A stretch of DNA of 64,000 nt from Combretum micranthum (lineage: Eukaryota; Streptophyta; Magnoliopsida; Myrtales; Combretaceae): the NCBI GenBank assembly GCA_024138025.1, contig JAMXBD010000390.1:310001-374000 (forward strand), read 5' to 3'. Positions 23,936-36,500 of this stretch are shown here, one piece after another. The notes under the pieces were generated by a model that made no database searches, was not told the origin of the DNA, and saw nothing but the letters and a program-made list of their open reading frames with translations. The translations under genes were made by a program, and so were the position numbers. Position 1 is the stretch's first letter. The number at the start of each line of letters is the position of its first letter.

Positions 23936-25864
23936 TTAAACTTTCTCCCCCTTTTTGTTGTCATCAAAAATTAAACTCCCCATGAATTTGTGCTTAAGAG
24001 AATTGAAAACATTAAAAGAAAACAAAAACAGAAAGTATTTAAAGATAAAGAGTTTTAGAAAGCAAAAAGTTATTGAAAATACATAACAGATCAATTTTTT
24101 TTTTGTTTTTCGAGGAGAGGATGAAGAGACTAAAGGCTTGACTGAAGGCTTTTCGGGTAAGGATTCCAAATCTATGACATGAGCTCCCTTTCGAATATAC
24201 TCTGGAAAATGAGCTTTAAGGAATAGTTGAATTTCTCCTTGAACATTCTTTCCAGCCTTGATATTTTGATCTATCTTTGAATCAAGATGATTAAACCGTG
24301 ATGTAATAGATTCTCTAACTTTCCACAGTTGATCTACCAAGTGATTAAAATTTGTGACACTATGATCAAGATACTTTTGATATTTTCACTAAATTCATCA
24401 TAAAGAATCCTATAACTTTTGAAATCAGTGAGGAGTTTCTTGGAATCATCTCTGACTTGTTTGATCAAATCAAGGTTATTCTTTTGTTCCATTCCTTGAA
24501 AAGCTCTTAGCTCGTCCTTCATAGAATTATGGATAAGATCTTTCAACTCACCCTTGATGGATTCTTGAATCATATTCTTAAGTTCATCAAGGTTCAGAGA
24601 CTTAGTGTCTAATAAAGAAGAGCTTCCACTTTCATCTATTTTTCGTTTCTTTGATTTTTCAGCATTAACATCCACACTAGCCTCTGGATGTTCCTCTGAC
24701 ATTTGAACAGCTGGTGTTGAGGATCCGAAAGGAATTTTTTTAACCCTATGTTTCTCATCAATATAATGTGATCCATCATTAGCATACCACAAACAATCTT
24801 TCACATAGATTGACATATGATGAACAACTTCTTTCCCAATTCTTTTCAACTTAACAGGTTCTGTTGAACTAGAAGGTAACCCAATACCTTTAAACTCAAA
24901 GAGTTTCATCAACAAGCTTCCAAAAATCATACTTTCTTGATTCTTCCAAATTGATCTATAATCCAAGAGGGAATATCTAATTTCTTCTTTTTCATCATGG
25001 CATATATAATATGAGCATGATCAATAGACATGGAGGTAAAACTTCCTTTTCTTGGACATATACACTCGATTATAACTTTGTGTAGTATCCTAGGAAATAA
25101 CTCAAAGTCTATGATCATTGCCTCCTTGCGATAATTTATATCTAACCCTCCATTTACAGCGGCAAAAAGTTCATTCCTACTCATATTGATTGTCTCAGGG
25201 TCATCATTAGCATCATGCATATTAAAGCATTTAATAATGTCTATCCTGGAAATTGTAATTTCTTCATAACAAACAATAGAATCTAACTCATTATCATTGG
25301 TAATCGCCAAAATTCCAATAAAATTGCTTCACGCATTCGCCAAAAAACACTAATTGCAAAGAACATAGATTCATGCATCCAATTGGCTCCAGCAACTCAT
25401 CTTAATAAAACCCATTACTTGTAAAGTAATTAAAATCGATCAAACTGCAACCACAAACCTCATTTTTGTGACGGTTGATAGAACTTTTGCCAGAACTTTT
25501 TCCAGAACTTTGTGAAGGAGTTTTGGGTAATTTCTTGGAGGTAGCCAACTTTGCTCCTGAAACTTGTGTCCTTAACTTCATCAACCTTTTCTTTGCCCTT
25601 GGAAGATGAAGAAAGATCCTTTCTTTTTCCCTTTGACGTTTTTGAGGAATCTAGATTTGGAATAGTTTTAGGGTCTGAAGGGTTTACTATCGGTGTATCT
25701 TGGTCAGAATCGGAAGTTTCGTCATGTATTGTTAATGGTGTGGTTGAGGGTTTTGTTTTGAATCCTTTTTTACGAAGACGTTCGGATTTCTTGGGCACCA
25801 TTGATGTTTTGAAAGATTTTGCAAAACAGAATAAGAGAAGTTGAAAGCATATTTTTTTTGCCAA
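23936..25864 (-). pseudogene. Extra ORF region of the Sirevirus-like copia, downstream of pol
   Basis: In the sense direction four open stretches follow one another in different frames: 25460-25864, 24927-25310, 24334-24966 and 23936-24340, together about 600 codons. The first is basic and Ser/Lys-rich (KKSERLRKKGFK). The second has CPRKGSFTSM followed by HIIYAMMKKKKLDIPSWII, resembling the putative plant transposon protein domain that accompanies many plant retroelements; this match is from memory. The third and fourth are helical and coiled-coil-like, ending in a Ser/Lys-rich tail. The position matches the env-like ORF of Sireviruses, but no signal peptide or clear transmembrane segment was seen. 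Frameshifts make it a pseudogene. Confidence 0.6.
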
Positions 25865-25989
25865 AAACGAAATGCATGTATCATTTAAAAATCATTTCTT
25901 TTAAAGTTGTAGAGAACCGAGAAAAAGTAGGGGAAAGTTTTTAATGTTACATAAAGGAGGAGATAAAACACAATTTCCAAAAAACTTTT

Positions 25990-26578
25990 TCAAAATGGAT
26001 AACAAATTCCAATTTCATTTCTTATAAATTCAAATTTTAATTTTTCAAGGGGTTTAGTAAAAATGTCTGCCAATTGATTTTCAGTCGATACAAATTCAAC
26101 ATTAATATTTCCATTATTTACGTGATCTTTAATAAAGTGATGTCTGATTTTTATATGCTTTGACCTAGAATGATGCACTGGATTTTTTGTCAAGTTAATT
26201 GCACTTGTATTATCACATTTAATAGGTATATTTTTATAAAACCATAATCTTGTAATTGTTGTTTAATCCAAAGCATTTAAGCACAACAGTTACTAATAGA
26301 AATATATTCTACTTCTGCTGTAGACAAGGCAACAGAATTTTATTTCTTAGAGGACCAAGAAACTAATTTGTCACCTAGAATTGACAAGTACCAGATGTGC
26401 TTTTTCTATCAATTTTACAACCAGCATAATCTGCATCTAAGTAACCTATCAAATCAAAATTTTGATTTTTATGGTACCAAATGCCCAATTTTGAAGTATT
26501 TATCAAGTATTTGAAAATTCTTTTAACAACTGTCAAATGTGTGTTTGTTGGTGTATTTGAAATCTTGCACACAAACAT
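25990..26578 (-). pseudogene. Copia RNase H, interrupted
   Basis: 26375-26578 reads TVVKRIFKYLINTSKLGIWY and then GYLDADYAGCKIDRKSTSG, the copia RNase H core with its aspartates. 25990-26193 reads KHIKIRHHFIKDHV and QLADIFTKPLEK, the conserved C-terminus of copia Pol. The stretch between (26194-26374) contains stops. It is the end of the polyprotein; the extra ORF begins about 130 bp beyond. Confidence 0.85.
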
Positions 26579-27680
26579 ACACTGAATAATATATCAGGTA
26601 TGGATGCAGTTAGACATAATAAAGAACCAATGAAACTTCTGTAGAGTTTCTCATTTACCTTTTTCCCATTTAAATCAGAATCTAACCTTGTTGAAGTACT
26701 CATGGGAGTGGCAGCTTCTTTACATTCTTCATACCCGAATTTCTTTAAATTTGTTTTGTATACTTTTCTTGATAAATGAAAATTCTTCTCTAGATTGTTT
26801 GATTTGAAGTCCAAGAAAGAATGTCAATTCACCCATCATTGACATTTCAAATTCTGCCTGCATTTCTTTAGCAAAATCTTGACAATATTTCATTAGTAGA
26901 ACCAAATATAATATCATCTACATATATTTGCACAATTAATATATCTTGTTTATAGGTTTTTAAAAATAAAGTTGTGTCAATTGCTCCTCTTCAAAAACCT
27001 TTTGTAATTAAAAATAGACTTAATCTTTCATACCATGCCCTTGGGGCTTGTTTTAAACCATATAAAGCTTTATTTAATTTAAAAACATAATCACTTTTAA
27101 AAGGATCTTCAAAACCAGGAGGTTGTTCAACATATACCTCTTCTTTAATAAATCCATTTAAAAATGCGCTTTTTACATCCATTTGAAAAACTTTAAAATT
27201 TTTGTAACATGCATATACAAGCATTAGTCGAAGTGCTTCTAATCTAGCGACAGGAGGATAAGTTTCATCAAAGTCAATACCTTCTTCTTGTGAATAACCC
27301 TTAGCTACTAATCTAGATTTATTTCTAACAATTTTTATCCAACTTGTTTTTAAACACCTATTTAGTTCCTATTATAGTTATTTTTAGGTTTAGGAACAAG
27401 ATTCCATACATTATTTCTTTAAAATTGATTTAACTCATCTTACATGGCATCAATCCAACTATTATCTTTTAAAGCTCTATCAATATTATTAGGTTCAATT
27501 TCAGATAACATAGCAAAATGATTTTCAAAATCTTGTAACTTACCTCTTGTTTGAACACCAGTCTGTATATTACCAATTATTTGTTCAGAAGAATGAGTGG
27601 ATTTATATTTCCAAGCTTTAGAAGTTTCTGGTTCAAACCTTACAACTTCCGAAGTACCTTCTATTCTTGCTTCTGACTTA
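26579..27680 (-). pseudogene. Copia reverse transcriptase, interrupted
   Basis: 26991-27224 contains [20 protein letters not shown], then PPGFED and [17 protein letters not shown]. An in-frame TGA (26991-26993) follows. Hand translation beyond it gives YVDDIIFGSTNE, with the catalytic YVDD codons at 26913-26924, and FFLGLQIKQ at about 26800. 26533-26814 continues with the connection region. Upstream to 27680 several stops and at least one frame change occur. All RT motifs are present but the frame is broken. Confidence 0.88.
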
Positions 27681-27712
27681 ACTTCTGGAAGGTTAGATAT
27701 TTCAGATATAGG

Positions 27713-28879
27713 TTATGTACCAGTTTCTACTTTAGGATTGAAATCCTTTTCTTCATCTGATTCGTCATCCTTTGTATCTTCAACAAACTTAACATTAATT
27801 GATTCCTCAACAATATTTGATGATTTTTTACACACACGATAAGCACGACTATTTAAAGAATAACCTAAAAATATTGCTTCTTCAGATCTTTCATCGAACT
27901 TACCAAGATTGTGAGTAGTCTTTTTCACAAAACATTTAGATCCAAAAACATGAAAATAAGAAACAGTAAGCTTCTTACCTCGAAATAGTTCATAAGCAGT
28001 CTTTGATGTCATGGGTCGAATATACACTCGATTGATAATATAGCAAGCTGTAGATACTACTTCTTCCCAAAAATACTCAGCAATACCACTCTCATTTAAC
28101 ATAGATCTAGTCATTTCTTGTAAGGTTCTATTCTTGCATTCTACAACTCTATTTTGTTGAGGTGTATATGGAGCTAAGAAATTATGAGAGATACCATGTT
28201 CTTCACAAAAATTTATAAACTTTGTATTTTGAAATTCTGCTCCATGATTAGTTTAAAGACTAATTATAGAAATTCCTTTTTTGTTTTGTATCTGTTTTGC
28301 AAATTTTTGAAAAGAATCAAAGGTGTCCTTTTTATGTCGTAAGAACATAACCCAAGTATATCTCGAAAAATCATCAACAACAACAAATCCATATTTACAT
28401 CCACCCATGCTAAGAGTTCTAGTAGGTCCAAAAAGATCAAGATGCAACAACTCAAGAGGTTTTTTAGTTGATATTCCATTTTTACTTTTATGAGAAACAA
28501 ATACCATTTTATTTTTTAAACATGTATCATATTTCACATCTTGTTTAATATTTATTTTAGGTAATCCTCTTATTATATTCTTTTTAGCCAATTTTTCTAA
28601 GTGATTAAAATTAACATGTCTTAAATGTTTATGGCATACAAAGATAAGATCATTCATAGATAATAGACAGCATGCATCTTCAACTTTATTAGGTTTTATC
28701 ATATAAATATTCTTCTTTCTAAAGCCTTCAAATAGTTTTACACAATTTTCATTAAAAACAAAACATTTATCTTTTTCAAAAACCATTGTATATCCTTTAT
28801 CACATAGCTGACTGATACTTAATAAGTTATGTTTCAAGACTTTTACTAAGTAAACATTTTCTATAGTATGAGGAGGCAT
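27713..28879 (-). pseudogene. Copia integrase, interrupted, catalytic Asp lost
   Basis: 28253-28879 carries the pre-integrase zinc region (CHKHLRHVNF, then DTCLKNKM with the first Cys replaced by Tyr) and the first catalytic Asp in LHLDLFGP. An in-frame TAA lies at 28253-28255. Directly after it the second catalytic Asp of the usual SDxGxEF motif is Asn (codon 28247-28249, TNHGAEF). The Glu in PQQNRVVECKN is kept. 27713-28114 continues with the C-terminal part (FHVFGSKCFV, FLGYS) and ends at another in-frame TAA. It could not be active. Confidence 0.85.
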
Positions 28880-29060
28880 ACCAATTGTCCCAGTTGCTAC
28901 AATTTTACCTCTACTGTCATCGCCAAATATCCTTTTTCTTCCAATGTAAGGCTATTGAACAATGAAGCATTTCCTGTCATATGTCGGGAACATCCACTAT
29001 CAAGATACCATATTCCTTTGATTTTAGCTTCATGTTCCTGCAAAAACAAAAAGGATTAAA
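28880..29060 (-). pseudogene. Copia protease region
   Basis: Hand translation gives WYLDSGCSRHMTG, the copia retropepsin site; the DSG codons are at 28993-29001. A frame change near 28930 separates it from the integrase ORF. The plus-strand ORF at 28868-29059 is a shadow of this region. Confidence 0.75.
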
Positions 29061-29255
29061 TCTTTTAGGAACCCAAACAAGTTTGGGTCCTTTATAAGAC
29101 AAGCTCGTTTCATTTCTTTGTTTTACTTGTTGAGTACTGAGCTTGTTTCTTTTATAATAACAGTACTTTTCTATGTGACCATGTCTATTAGAAAAGAAAC
29201 ATATATATGTATTATTGTTATTCCAATACCTGTTGTTTACCTGTCTCCAACTGTT

Positions 29256-29469
29256 TTATCTTAGATAACTTCTGATATACCTTCTGGTATTGTATTGATA
29301 ATATCCATAAGAATGATTTTTTCTTTCTGAGTAACTTCTGATATACCTTCTGGTATTTGAAACAAACTTTCCTTTTTCACTATGCACTTTATGATCATTC
29401 TTTTTCACGTCAGATTCAACATTCACAACAGTTTTAGCATTCACATTCGATTTAGCTTTCATAGACACA
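29256..29469 (-). pseudogene. Copia gag-pol linker with short in-frame duplication
   Basis: The minus-strand ORF 29256-29636 ends with two copies of NTRRYIRSY. The DNA shows the word TAACTTCTGATATACC at 29266 and again at 29332, a period of 66 bp (22 codons), so this duplication keeps the frame. The linker is rich in Lys, Ser and Asn. Confidence 0.6.
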
Positions 29470-29815
29470 GTTTTCTTAGATGCATTTGAACTAGAACCAT
29501 GTTCATATCCTAAACCATGCTTGTCACAGGATAATCTTTGTGAAGAAATCAACATGTTTAATTTTTTATCACTTTCATTGAATTTATTGATGGTGTTCTT
29601 TACCAAATTAGATAACCCATCAATTTTTACTTTCAAAACATCAGTTTCTTATATGCATTTGAACTAGAACCATGTTCATATCCTAAACCATGCTTGTCAC
29701 AAGATAATCTTTGTGAAGAAATCAACATGTTTAATTTTTTATCACTTTCATTGAATTTATTGATGGTGTTCTTTACCAAATTAGATAACTCATCAATTTT
29801 TACTTTCAAAACATC
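29470..29815. repeat. Tandem duplication of 173 bp within copia gag
   Basis: The word TGCATTTGAACTAGAACC occurs at 29481 and 29654, and the sequence around it is nearly identical in both copies for about 170 bp. The encoded text FNESDKKLNMLISSQRL therefore appears twice, in ORFs 29256-29636 and 29633-30835. As 173 is not a multiple of 3, the duplication itself breaks the reading frame. Confidence 0.85.
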
Positions 29816-31138
29816 GGTTTCATTTTTTAACATGCTATTATCTTTTCTTATCTTTTCATTATCTTGATAAAATTTTTCATTGTCATGTTTTAAGATATCA
29901 TTTTCATCAGCAAGCAAAGCATTGGTTTGTTTCAAAGCATCTTTTTCATTCTTAGGAGACTTTATTTCATTATCATACTTAGCAACTTTTGTATCAGCCT
30001 TTTTAAGAGCTTTCAAAAGTTTTTCCATTTCAGCAATCATATCATCTTCAATTGATTCATCATCAGTTTTAGAAGTTACCTCAGAAGTAGCCATGAGACA
30101 AAGGTTTGCTTCTTCTTCATTATCACTTATAGCCTCTGAATCAGCTTTTGACTCATCCAAATCGCTCCAAGTTGCCATCATTGCTTGACTTTTCTTCTTG
30201 AATTTTTCAATCTTTTTTATTAAAACAAGGTACTCATATTTAATATGTCCCGGTTTTTTACATTTGTAACACACAATTTCTTTCTTCTCTTTCTTTTCCT
30301 CTTTGTCCTTATAGCTTTTTCCTGCATCAAATTTGTTAGATCTATTGAAACTTTTGAACTTTTTACCTTTCTTTTTCTTCAAGAATTTTTTGAATCTCCT
30401 TGTAAGCGTGTTAATATTTTTGTCATCACTGTCCTCTTCTGAATCAGATTCAACAACTCTTTTGGCTTTGAAAGCTATTGCCTTTGAACTATTTTCTGGT
30501 TCTTCAGTTGTATCATGATGTGACTCGTATGCCATCAGCTTTTCCCTTAACTGACTAAGTGTCAGGTTATTTAAATCTTGAGCTTCTTCTATAGCTGTCT
30601 TTTTGGCATCCCACGATTTTGGCAAAGTTTGAAGCATTTTCCTAACAAGATCAGAATCATCTAATTTCTTTCCAAGTAAGGTTAGCTCGTTAGTAATAGC
30701 AGTGAATCGATTAAAGGCATCTTTAGTTTTCTCATCAGATTTAATTTTAAATAATTCATAACGTTGAAGTAAAGCATTGATTTTTGTTTCCTTAATTGTG
30801 TTAGTTCCTTCATAAGTTTTTGAAAGAGTATTCAAAATTTCCTTTGCTTATTCACAGGAAGAAATTAGATAAAATTCAGAAGGAGCTATGGTTGTGAGTA
30901 AGAGATTCTTAGCCTTATTGTTCTTCTCAATCAACTTTAGCTCGTCATCTGTGAAACTAGCATCATCAGATATTGTTATTGGATTGTCTCCAAATTGGAT
31001 CACCTGCCAAGAAGCATAATCATTAGCTTTTATATAAGTTGACATTCGCATTTTCCAGTAAAGAAAATTTGAATCATCAAAATATGGAGCTCTATTGATT
31101 GCAATATTGTTCTCAGTCATTTTGTTTGGATCACTCAA
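29633..31138 (-). pseudogene. Sirevirus-like copia Gag, one internal stop
   Basis: The ATG at 31138 opens a copia Gag: RAPYFDDSNFLYWKMRMSTY is the N-terminal capsid motif. An in-frame TAA at 30848-30850 stops it after 96 codons. The same frame then stays open to 29633 (400 codons from the next Met), with LRSQLREKL-like helices, an acidic DSDSEED-type patch, the basic run KFLKKKKGKK, and a long coiled-coil C-terminus. The zinc knuckle at 30230-30273 reads CYKCKKPGHIKYEY, so its last Cys is Tyr. Gag packages element RNA; this copy is disabled twice. Plus-strand ORFs 29880-30188, 30245-30442 and 30333-30518 are shadows. Confidence 0.88.
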
Positions 31139-31155
31139 TTAGATAAAGGAGTATA

Positions 31156-31168
31156 GCTCTAATACCAA
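31156..31168 (-). other. Primer-binding site of the copia element
   Basis: The complement reads TTGGTATTAGAGC one base from the 5' LTR. Apart from one C-to-T change it matches the initiator tRNA-Met primer site TGGTATCAGAGC used by most plant copia and gypsy elements. Confidence 0.85.
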
Positions 31169-31169
31169 T

Positions 31170-32880
31170 TGTTAGTCCTGTTAAAATAATCAAGAGGGGA
31201 GGTGAATTGATTATTATATGAAAATTTTTGCCTCTTTTAAATAAAAACAAAATATTGTTGAAAACCGTGAGAACAACTAAATAAATAAAATGCAATAATT
31301 AAAAGATCAGAGTTAGAAGATCAGGCAGCAAAATATAGTGGTTCCACCTTATGCGTCAGTCCACTCTTTTAGCTCTACGCCAGGGTCCCGATTGTCTTTA
31401 TCGATGGTGTTTCACTATATCAAAATTCAAATGAGAGTACAATCAAGCCACCGTATTGGCAAAGTCTCACTATTGAGTCTCCTTAGCTTAAACTCTAAGC
31501 TAACACTCAACTATAGTGATAGATAACTCTCACACACTTCTCAAGAAGTAACAAATCTTTGAGCATTAAGAATATAAAGTTCCTCTACAAATTAAACTCA
31601 ATGAAATATATGAGTAGGCTGCTTTTTCCGGAAGAAGAAATTCTTCTTTTTATGCGAATCTGAATGCTTGTTCTTGTCTTTGCTTTTGATTCCTTAAATA
31701 TATCTCTTAATTACCAACGACTATTTTTGCAAAATTCGAAAAAATTCTTCTATTAAGAAATGATGGATAAATATGATGTGATCTTCTCTTCCTTTTCTGT
31801 TGTAATTTTAATTTTAATTTGAAATGATATAAACTATTATGATCTTCATCCAAGATATTAGATGTACCGACATCTTCTCTTGTAATCCTAACTTTGGATA
31901 AACTTGAAGAAATATTGTTATAACCACTGTGATCTTCTCTTCATATTTGAAACTGAGGTTATCATTCTTCACGGGATTTTCTAAAATGAAAAAAAAACTA
32001 AAAATATCTTTCTTTTTTATATATCTTTGCCGAAACGTAATCTTCCAGGTGAATTTTCAAAAATCAAATCTTTCTTATCTGATGTATGACATGATAAGCT
32101 TCAGTGGTTACTAAGATATTCTTGTCATAAGCTTCTTGATAGATTTGAACAAACAAACTTAATATTGTAATCTTTATCCCAAACGTTGGTTGTGATATTA
32201 AAAAAAATATGAAGACCTATTCTCTTGTAACAAACCTTATCCTTCATATCTTTACTTGTATAACAAATCTTATCATAGAAAAACATCATGATAATTTTGT
32301 CATAAAAAATAATTCATGCATTTTGGTAAAAACAATTTGAAAAATCAAATTATTTTATCTATATAGAAAAACTTGAAAACATCTTGATGTGATTTGATCC
32401 CCATGATACTAAATCCATCTGTAGTGTAATACATCAAGTATATTACCCAAATATACTTTGACAAGTAAAGTTGGGTCTTGACAAATATTAAAACAAAGTT
32501 TTAATCACTTTTAAGATTAAAAAAAAAAAAATCGTATCCAGCTTTAAAGGTTCAGAAACAGCTTCTGTTAACTTTATCTTTTATTGAAGAAGGTTCTGAA
32601 ACTATCTCTGACTAGCTTGATAAGCATATTTGTCTACTAACGTAAATTCTGAAAATGCTTCTGACTAGCATATATGAGTTTCACTGAAAGTTCTAAAAAT
32701 GCTTCTGAAAGACTTTCTTTAGATAACAAAGCTTAAACGAATCTTCTGAAATAACTTCTGACTTTATAAAAACTCATTTATACAACTATCAAAGGTTCTG
32801 AATAAGCTTCTGTTCAATCATACTTAGAAATAATTAATCTTCCTTTTGTTATCACCAAAATATTATTAGAGAACTTAATA
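31170..32880 (-). repeat. 5' LTR of the copia element
   Basis: It starts TGTTAGTCCTG and ends GAACTTAATA on the plus strand, 1711 bp. It aligns with 22165-23833 along its whole length with scattered substitutions and one 44-bp difference (TCTGACTAGCATATATGAG and following, near 32660). ORFs 31338-31526 and 31929-32114 lie inside it and are not genes. Confidence 0.88.
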
Positions 32881-33581
32881 TGACTTCTTAATAAAACCAA
32901 GAAGTAAACTAGTTTTCGAAGTTAAGATAAAATCAACTCACAATGTATAAACCCACTTAGAAAAATAAAGGTTGCCAAGTTTCTAAATGATATACCCGTT
33001 TTCAAAGAAATAAAAAGAATATAAAATTGATAAATTTAAAAAAAAATGGATATTATCCACAATATAAGAAAATATTGAAACATCATTTTCCTTCCAAGTA
33101 AAATTAGTAAAAGACTTAAAAGACCAGGTTTTTGAAACAAAATTTATTTTTGAAGAAGTTAGAAAATGAAAATATAAGAAGAAAAAGAATTTTTTATCAA
33201 AGCTATTTTTTTCTAGAGGAAAAAATATACAACCCAAATTATTATAGGTTTTCAACAACTTAATAACAATTTTAGAAATTTCATTTCTTATCACTAGAAG
33301 TAAAATTTTGTAGAAAATCAAAGTTAAGAAAAATTAACTTATTTTAGAAAAGAAATTGGAAAATAAAATAAGAATATACTCATTTATAACAACCCAAGAA
33401 TTTATGAAGTTCTTTCAAAACAATTAGAAAAGAAAATGGTAAATTCTATTTTTCAACACCATGAGATAAATTGCTTTATGGAAAATAATCGTTGAGACAA
33501 CACCATTAAATTTTGCATACAATATGAGACTATATATATGTATTCAAAAAATATTTTCAATCATATAAATATCTATATTTT

Positions 33582-36500
33582 TGTCACGCCCCAAAGGATA
33601 CCTTAAACGTAACAGTCTGCCACATATGGTATTAAAACTTAAGAATGACTTCCCGAAGTCATGCGAAAGTTTTCAACACCATATTTAAGGCATCTATCAC
33701 AACAATAGGAGACACCAGTGGGATGTATAGTTCGAGATAGTAAATACAACATACAAGAATCTAAATAATCATCCAATTTATCATTAAGAGAATATAATCC
33801 TTACATCATCTTAGGGTTTTTCCCTTATAATTCTCCAAACAATCATAATATCAACTTAATCTTTCTCACAACAAAACAATACCAACACCAAAAGAAATTA
33901 AAGGATATTTAACCTAAGATCTTCAAAAGATATCCAGGAGCTTTTCTAAAACATCATCCCACTCGAGTATATGAAGTCTTCTGGTATAAAAGACATAGTC
34001 TTGTTACAACAAAGGTCTATCGAAGTATAAGCATAACTAGCTTAGTAAGAATATTCCTGAATCAACGTACTTGTATAAATAATTTCAAACAAGTTATTAA
34101 ACAAGCATATGAATGCATCAAGCAAGTGATCAAGCAATACATATGATCTACCGGAAATCATATGTTTGAATGGATTTACCCCTCCATTCAGGTTTAGGTG
34201 TTTCAGGCTCTTTAAAACCCATCTTAAAATCCAATGCATGTAGTTTCTTTCAGGCGCCTACTCGCCCATCTTAAAATAGTTCTTTCAGGCTCCTAATCGC
34301 CCATCTCACAAATTTATGGCTCCTGCAAACCCGGCTACTATACTTTTATCCCATCGAGTATAGCAGCTTATGCAATGAAACTAACTATGTGATATACATG
34401 AATTAATTAATATAACTCATAGTATATGATTAGCGTAATTTAACGGTGATAACAAAATTTGCACACACTTCAATAGAATAATAGTAAAACATAAGTTAAT
34501 TAACAATGATTCATGCCTCGATATGCTTAGCATTCTTTCAACCAGTATTATCATACATAATTCATTTTTATCTTTTCCTACTTCTAGTGCCTCTAGCTAC
34601 AAGCACAACCAAGTATGAAAAAGGTATGAAATAAACTCACTTGGCCATGAGTATCTATCTTTCTTACGGATGAGTCGATCGGTAAATCCACTAATGAAAA
34701 TAATCCTCCGAGTATGAATACTCCTCTTTGAGATTACCTAATCAAAAAGAATATCCATAATGAGTATTTCTTATTGATTCTATGGTACTTATTAGAAACT
34801 ATGTCATAAGATCGTTAAAATTCATATAGAAGGTAATTTCAACTTAAAATAGCCATAACTTGGTCATTTGAACTCGGAATTGTGCAAATAATATACCGTT
34901 TTCTACTTACTCGAAAAGATATATCCATTTCTAAGGTTATTTTTGTTATAAAAAGCAATTTGGGTTGGAAAATACTACGTTACAGAATAGTTACGAATTT
35001 ATAGTTCACAAAATATGATTTTCCAAACTTCTCTTTACTCAAAAATCCTTAAGCAAAATATATGATATATATATAGCTGAAAAATCGTTTGAACATATAT
35101 TTATACTCATATTGTATGCATGATTTTTGTAGTGTTGTCTCAATATTGATATTTCATAAACAATTGGTCTTTGATGGTTTTAAAAGGTAAAACTTTTGAA
35201 AATTTCTCCTTTTTGAATTGTTAGAAAGAAAACAAAAATATATTTGAGTTGTTATGAGTAATTGTTTTTCTATTATAATTTCATTTTCTCACTTTTCAAA
35301 AGTAAATTCATTTTCAAAAATTTGGTTCTTTAAGTTATCTACTAACTTTATTTCTAGTGATTGAAAAATAAGTTTTTCAAAATATCTTTTAAGTTTTTTT
35401 TTTTTTATGTTGTCAAATATTTGAAGTTGTGTTAAATGTATGTTTTCTCTTATTTTTATATCCTTTCTCTTCTTTAGGAAATAAGTTTACCTTTAAACTT
35501 TACTTACTTGACAAATTTTATATTTCTAAGTTGGTATTCTAAAATAGTGAGTTGATTTTATCTTGGTTTGAAAAACTTGTTATATTCTTAATATTTGTTA
35601 AATGGTAGAATAATTCCCTTAGACAAGTTTATAAGAAAAGCTTTCTTAATAAAGAATTGTTAACATTATAACTTAACAAAATTTTCATTTTAATTTTGAA
35701 AAGAGAATAACAACATATAAAAATTAAGTTTTGAAGAGGCTTTCTTAGTATGTGATTTTCAAAGTCTATAATGAACCTATTTAAGTCTTATAAAAGATAT
35801 GGTTGAGTTAAAATCTTTCACTGCTAAAAATTCTTCCTTTATGGGGTATTTCGTTTTGATTTAGAAAAGAAATGTGTTCTTTTTATTATTTTGAAGAAAT
35901 CTACATTACTACTTCTTCTAGAATTTATGATTAGCTTATTTTTTTGAAAAGATTTTGTTAAAAAGAAAACTTAGATCTTTTTGTTGAAAATTCCTTTTGT
36001 TAAGAAATCTAGTTTACTTTTCTTTATTTAAGAAAGAACCCATTTTTTATTTTTATTTAAGACAACAACATTCGTAATCATGCATGAATATGATTATGTA
36101 GCAATATAAAAATAAAGATAATAGATAAAAAGATAGAAAGAAATACTTGTAAGTAAATAAACATAATAAAATAGTCAAGCATTGGAAACCTTAGCTTCAT
36201 CAAGGCAGCCCGGGACTAAGAATAGACTAGTCCCAAAAGAAAAGAAAAGAAAGAAAATTGTTTTGACTTGATATGGATAAGTCTAAGACTAGAAAGACTA
36301 GTCTTAACAAATTGCATAAAAGTAAATAAATAAATTACAAGACATGAAAATAAATAAATAACAAATGAGCTTATATGCTCTAAATAAATATATATACATA
36401 GTATACATAACACTATATAAGTTAGATTAGAGCAAAAATAATAATAACGATAATAACAACAACATAATAACACAATGTAAAATAAGAACATGAATAAAAA

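Larger units (their letters stand above)
22165..32880 (-). mobile_element. Ty1/copia retrotransposon, Sirevirus-like (SIRE/Maximus), decayed
   Basis: A 10.7-kb element on the minus strand with two LTRs (22165-23833 and 31170-32880). It also has a tRNA-Met-type PBS, a polypurine tract, gag, protease, integrase, RT, RNase H in copia order, and an extra ORF region between RNase H and the 3' LTR. The long acidic, coiled-coil Gag and the downstream extra ORF fit the Sirevirus lineage. It sits in L3; the flanks CAACT (22160-22164) and TGACT (32881-32885) are a possible TSD with two transitions. The LTRs are very similar, yet many stops and frameshifts are present. Confidence 0.88.

Noticed and set aside
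25551..25844. 97-codon plus-strand ORF
   Set aside because: It lies antisense to the first part of the copia extra ORF and has no independent features.
29880..30188. 102-codon plus-strand ORF
   Set aside because: It is antisense to copia Gag coiled-coil DNA; the sense frame has the recognisable protein.
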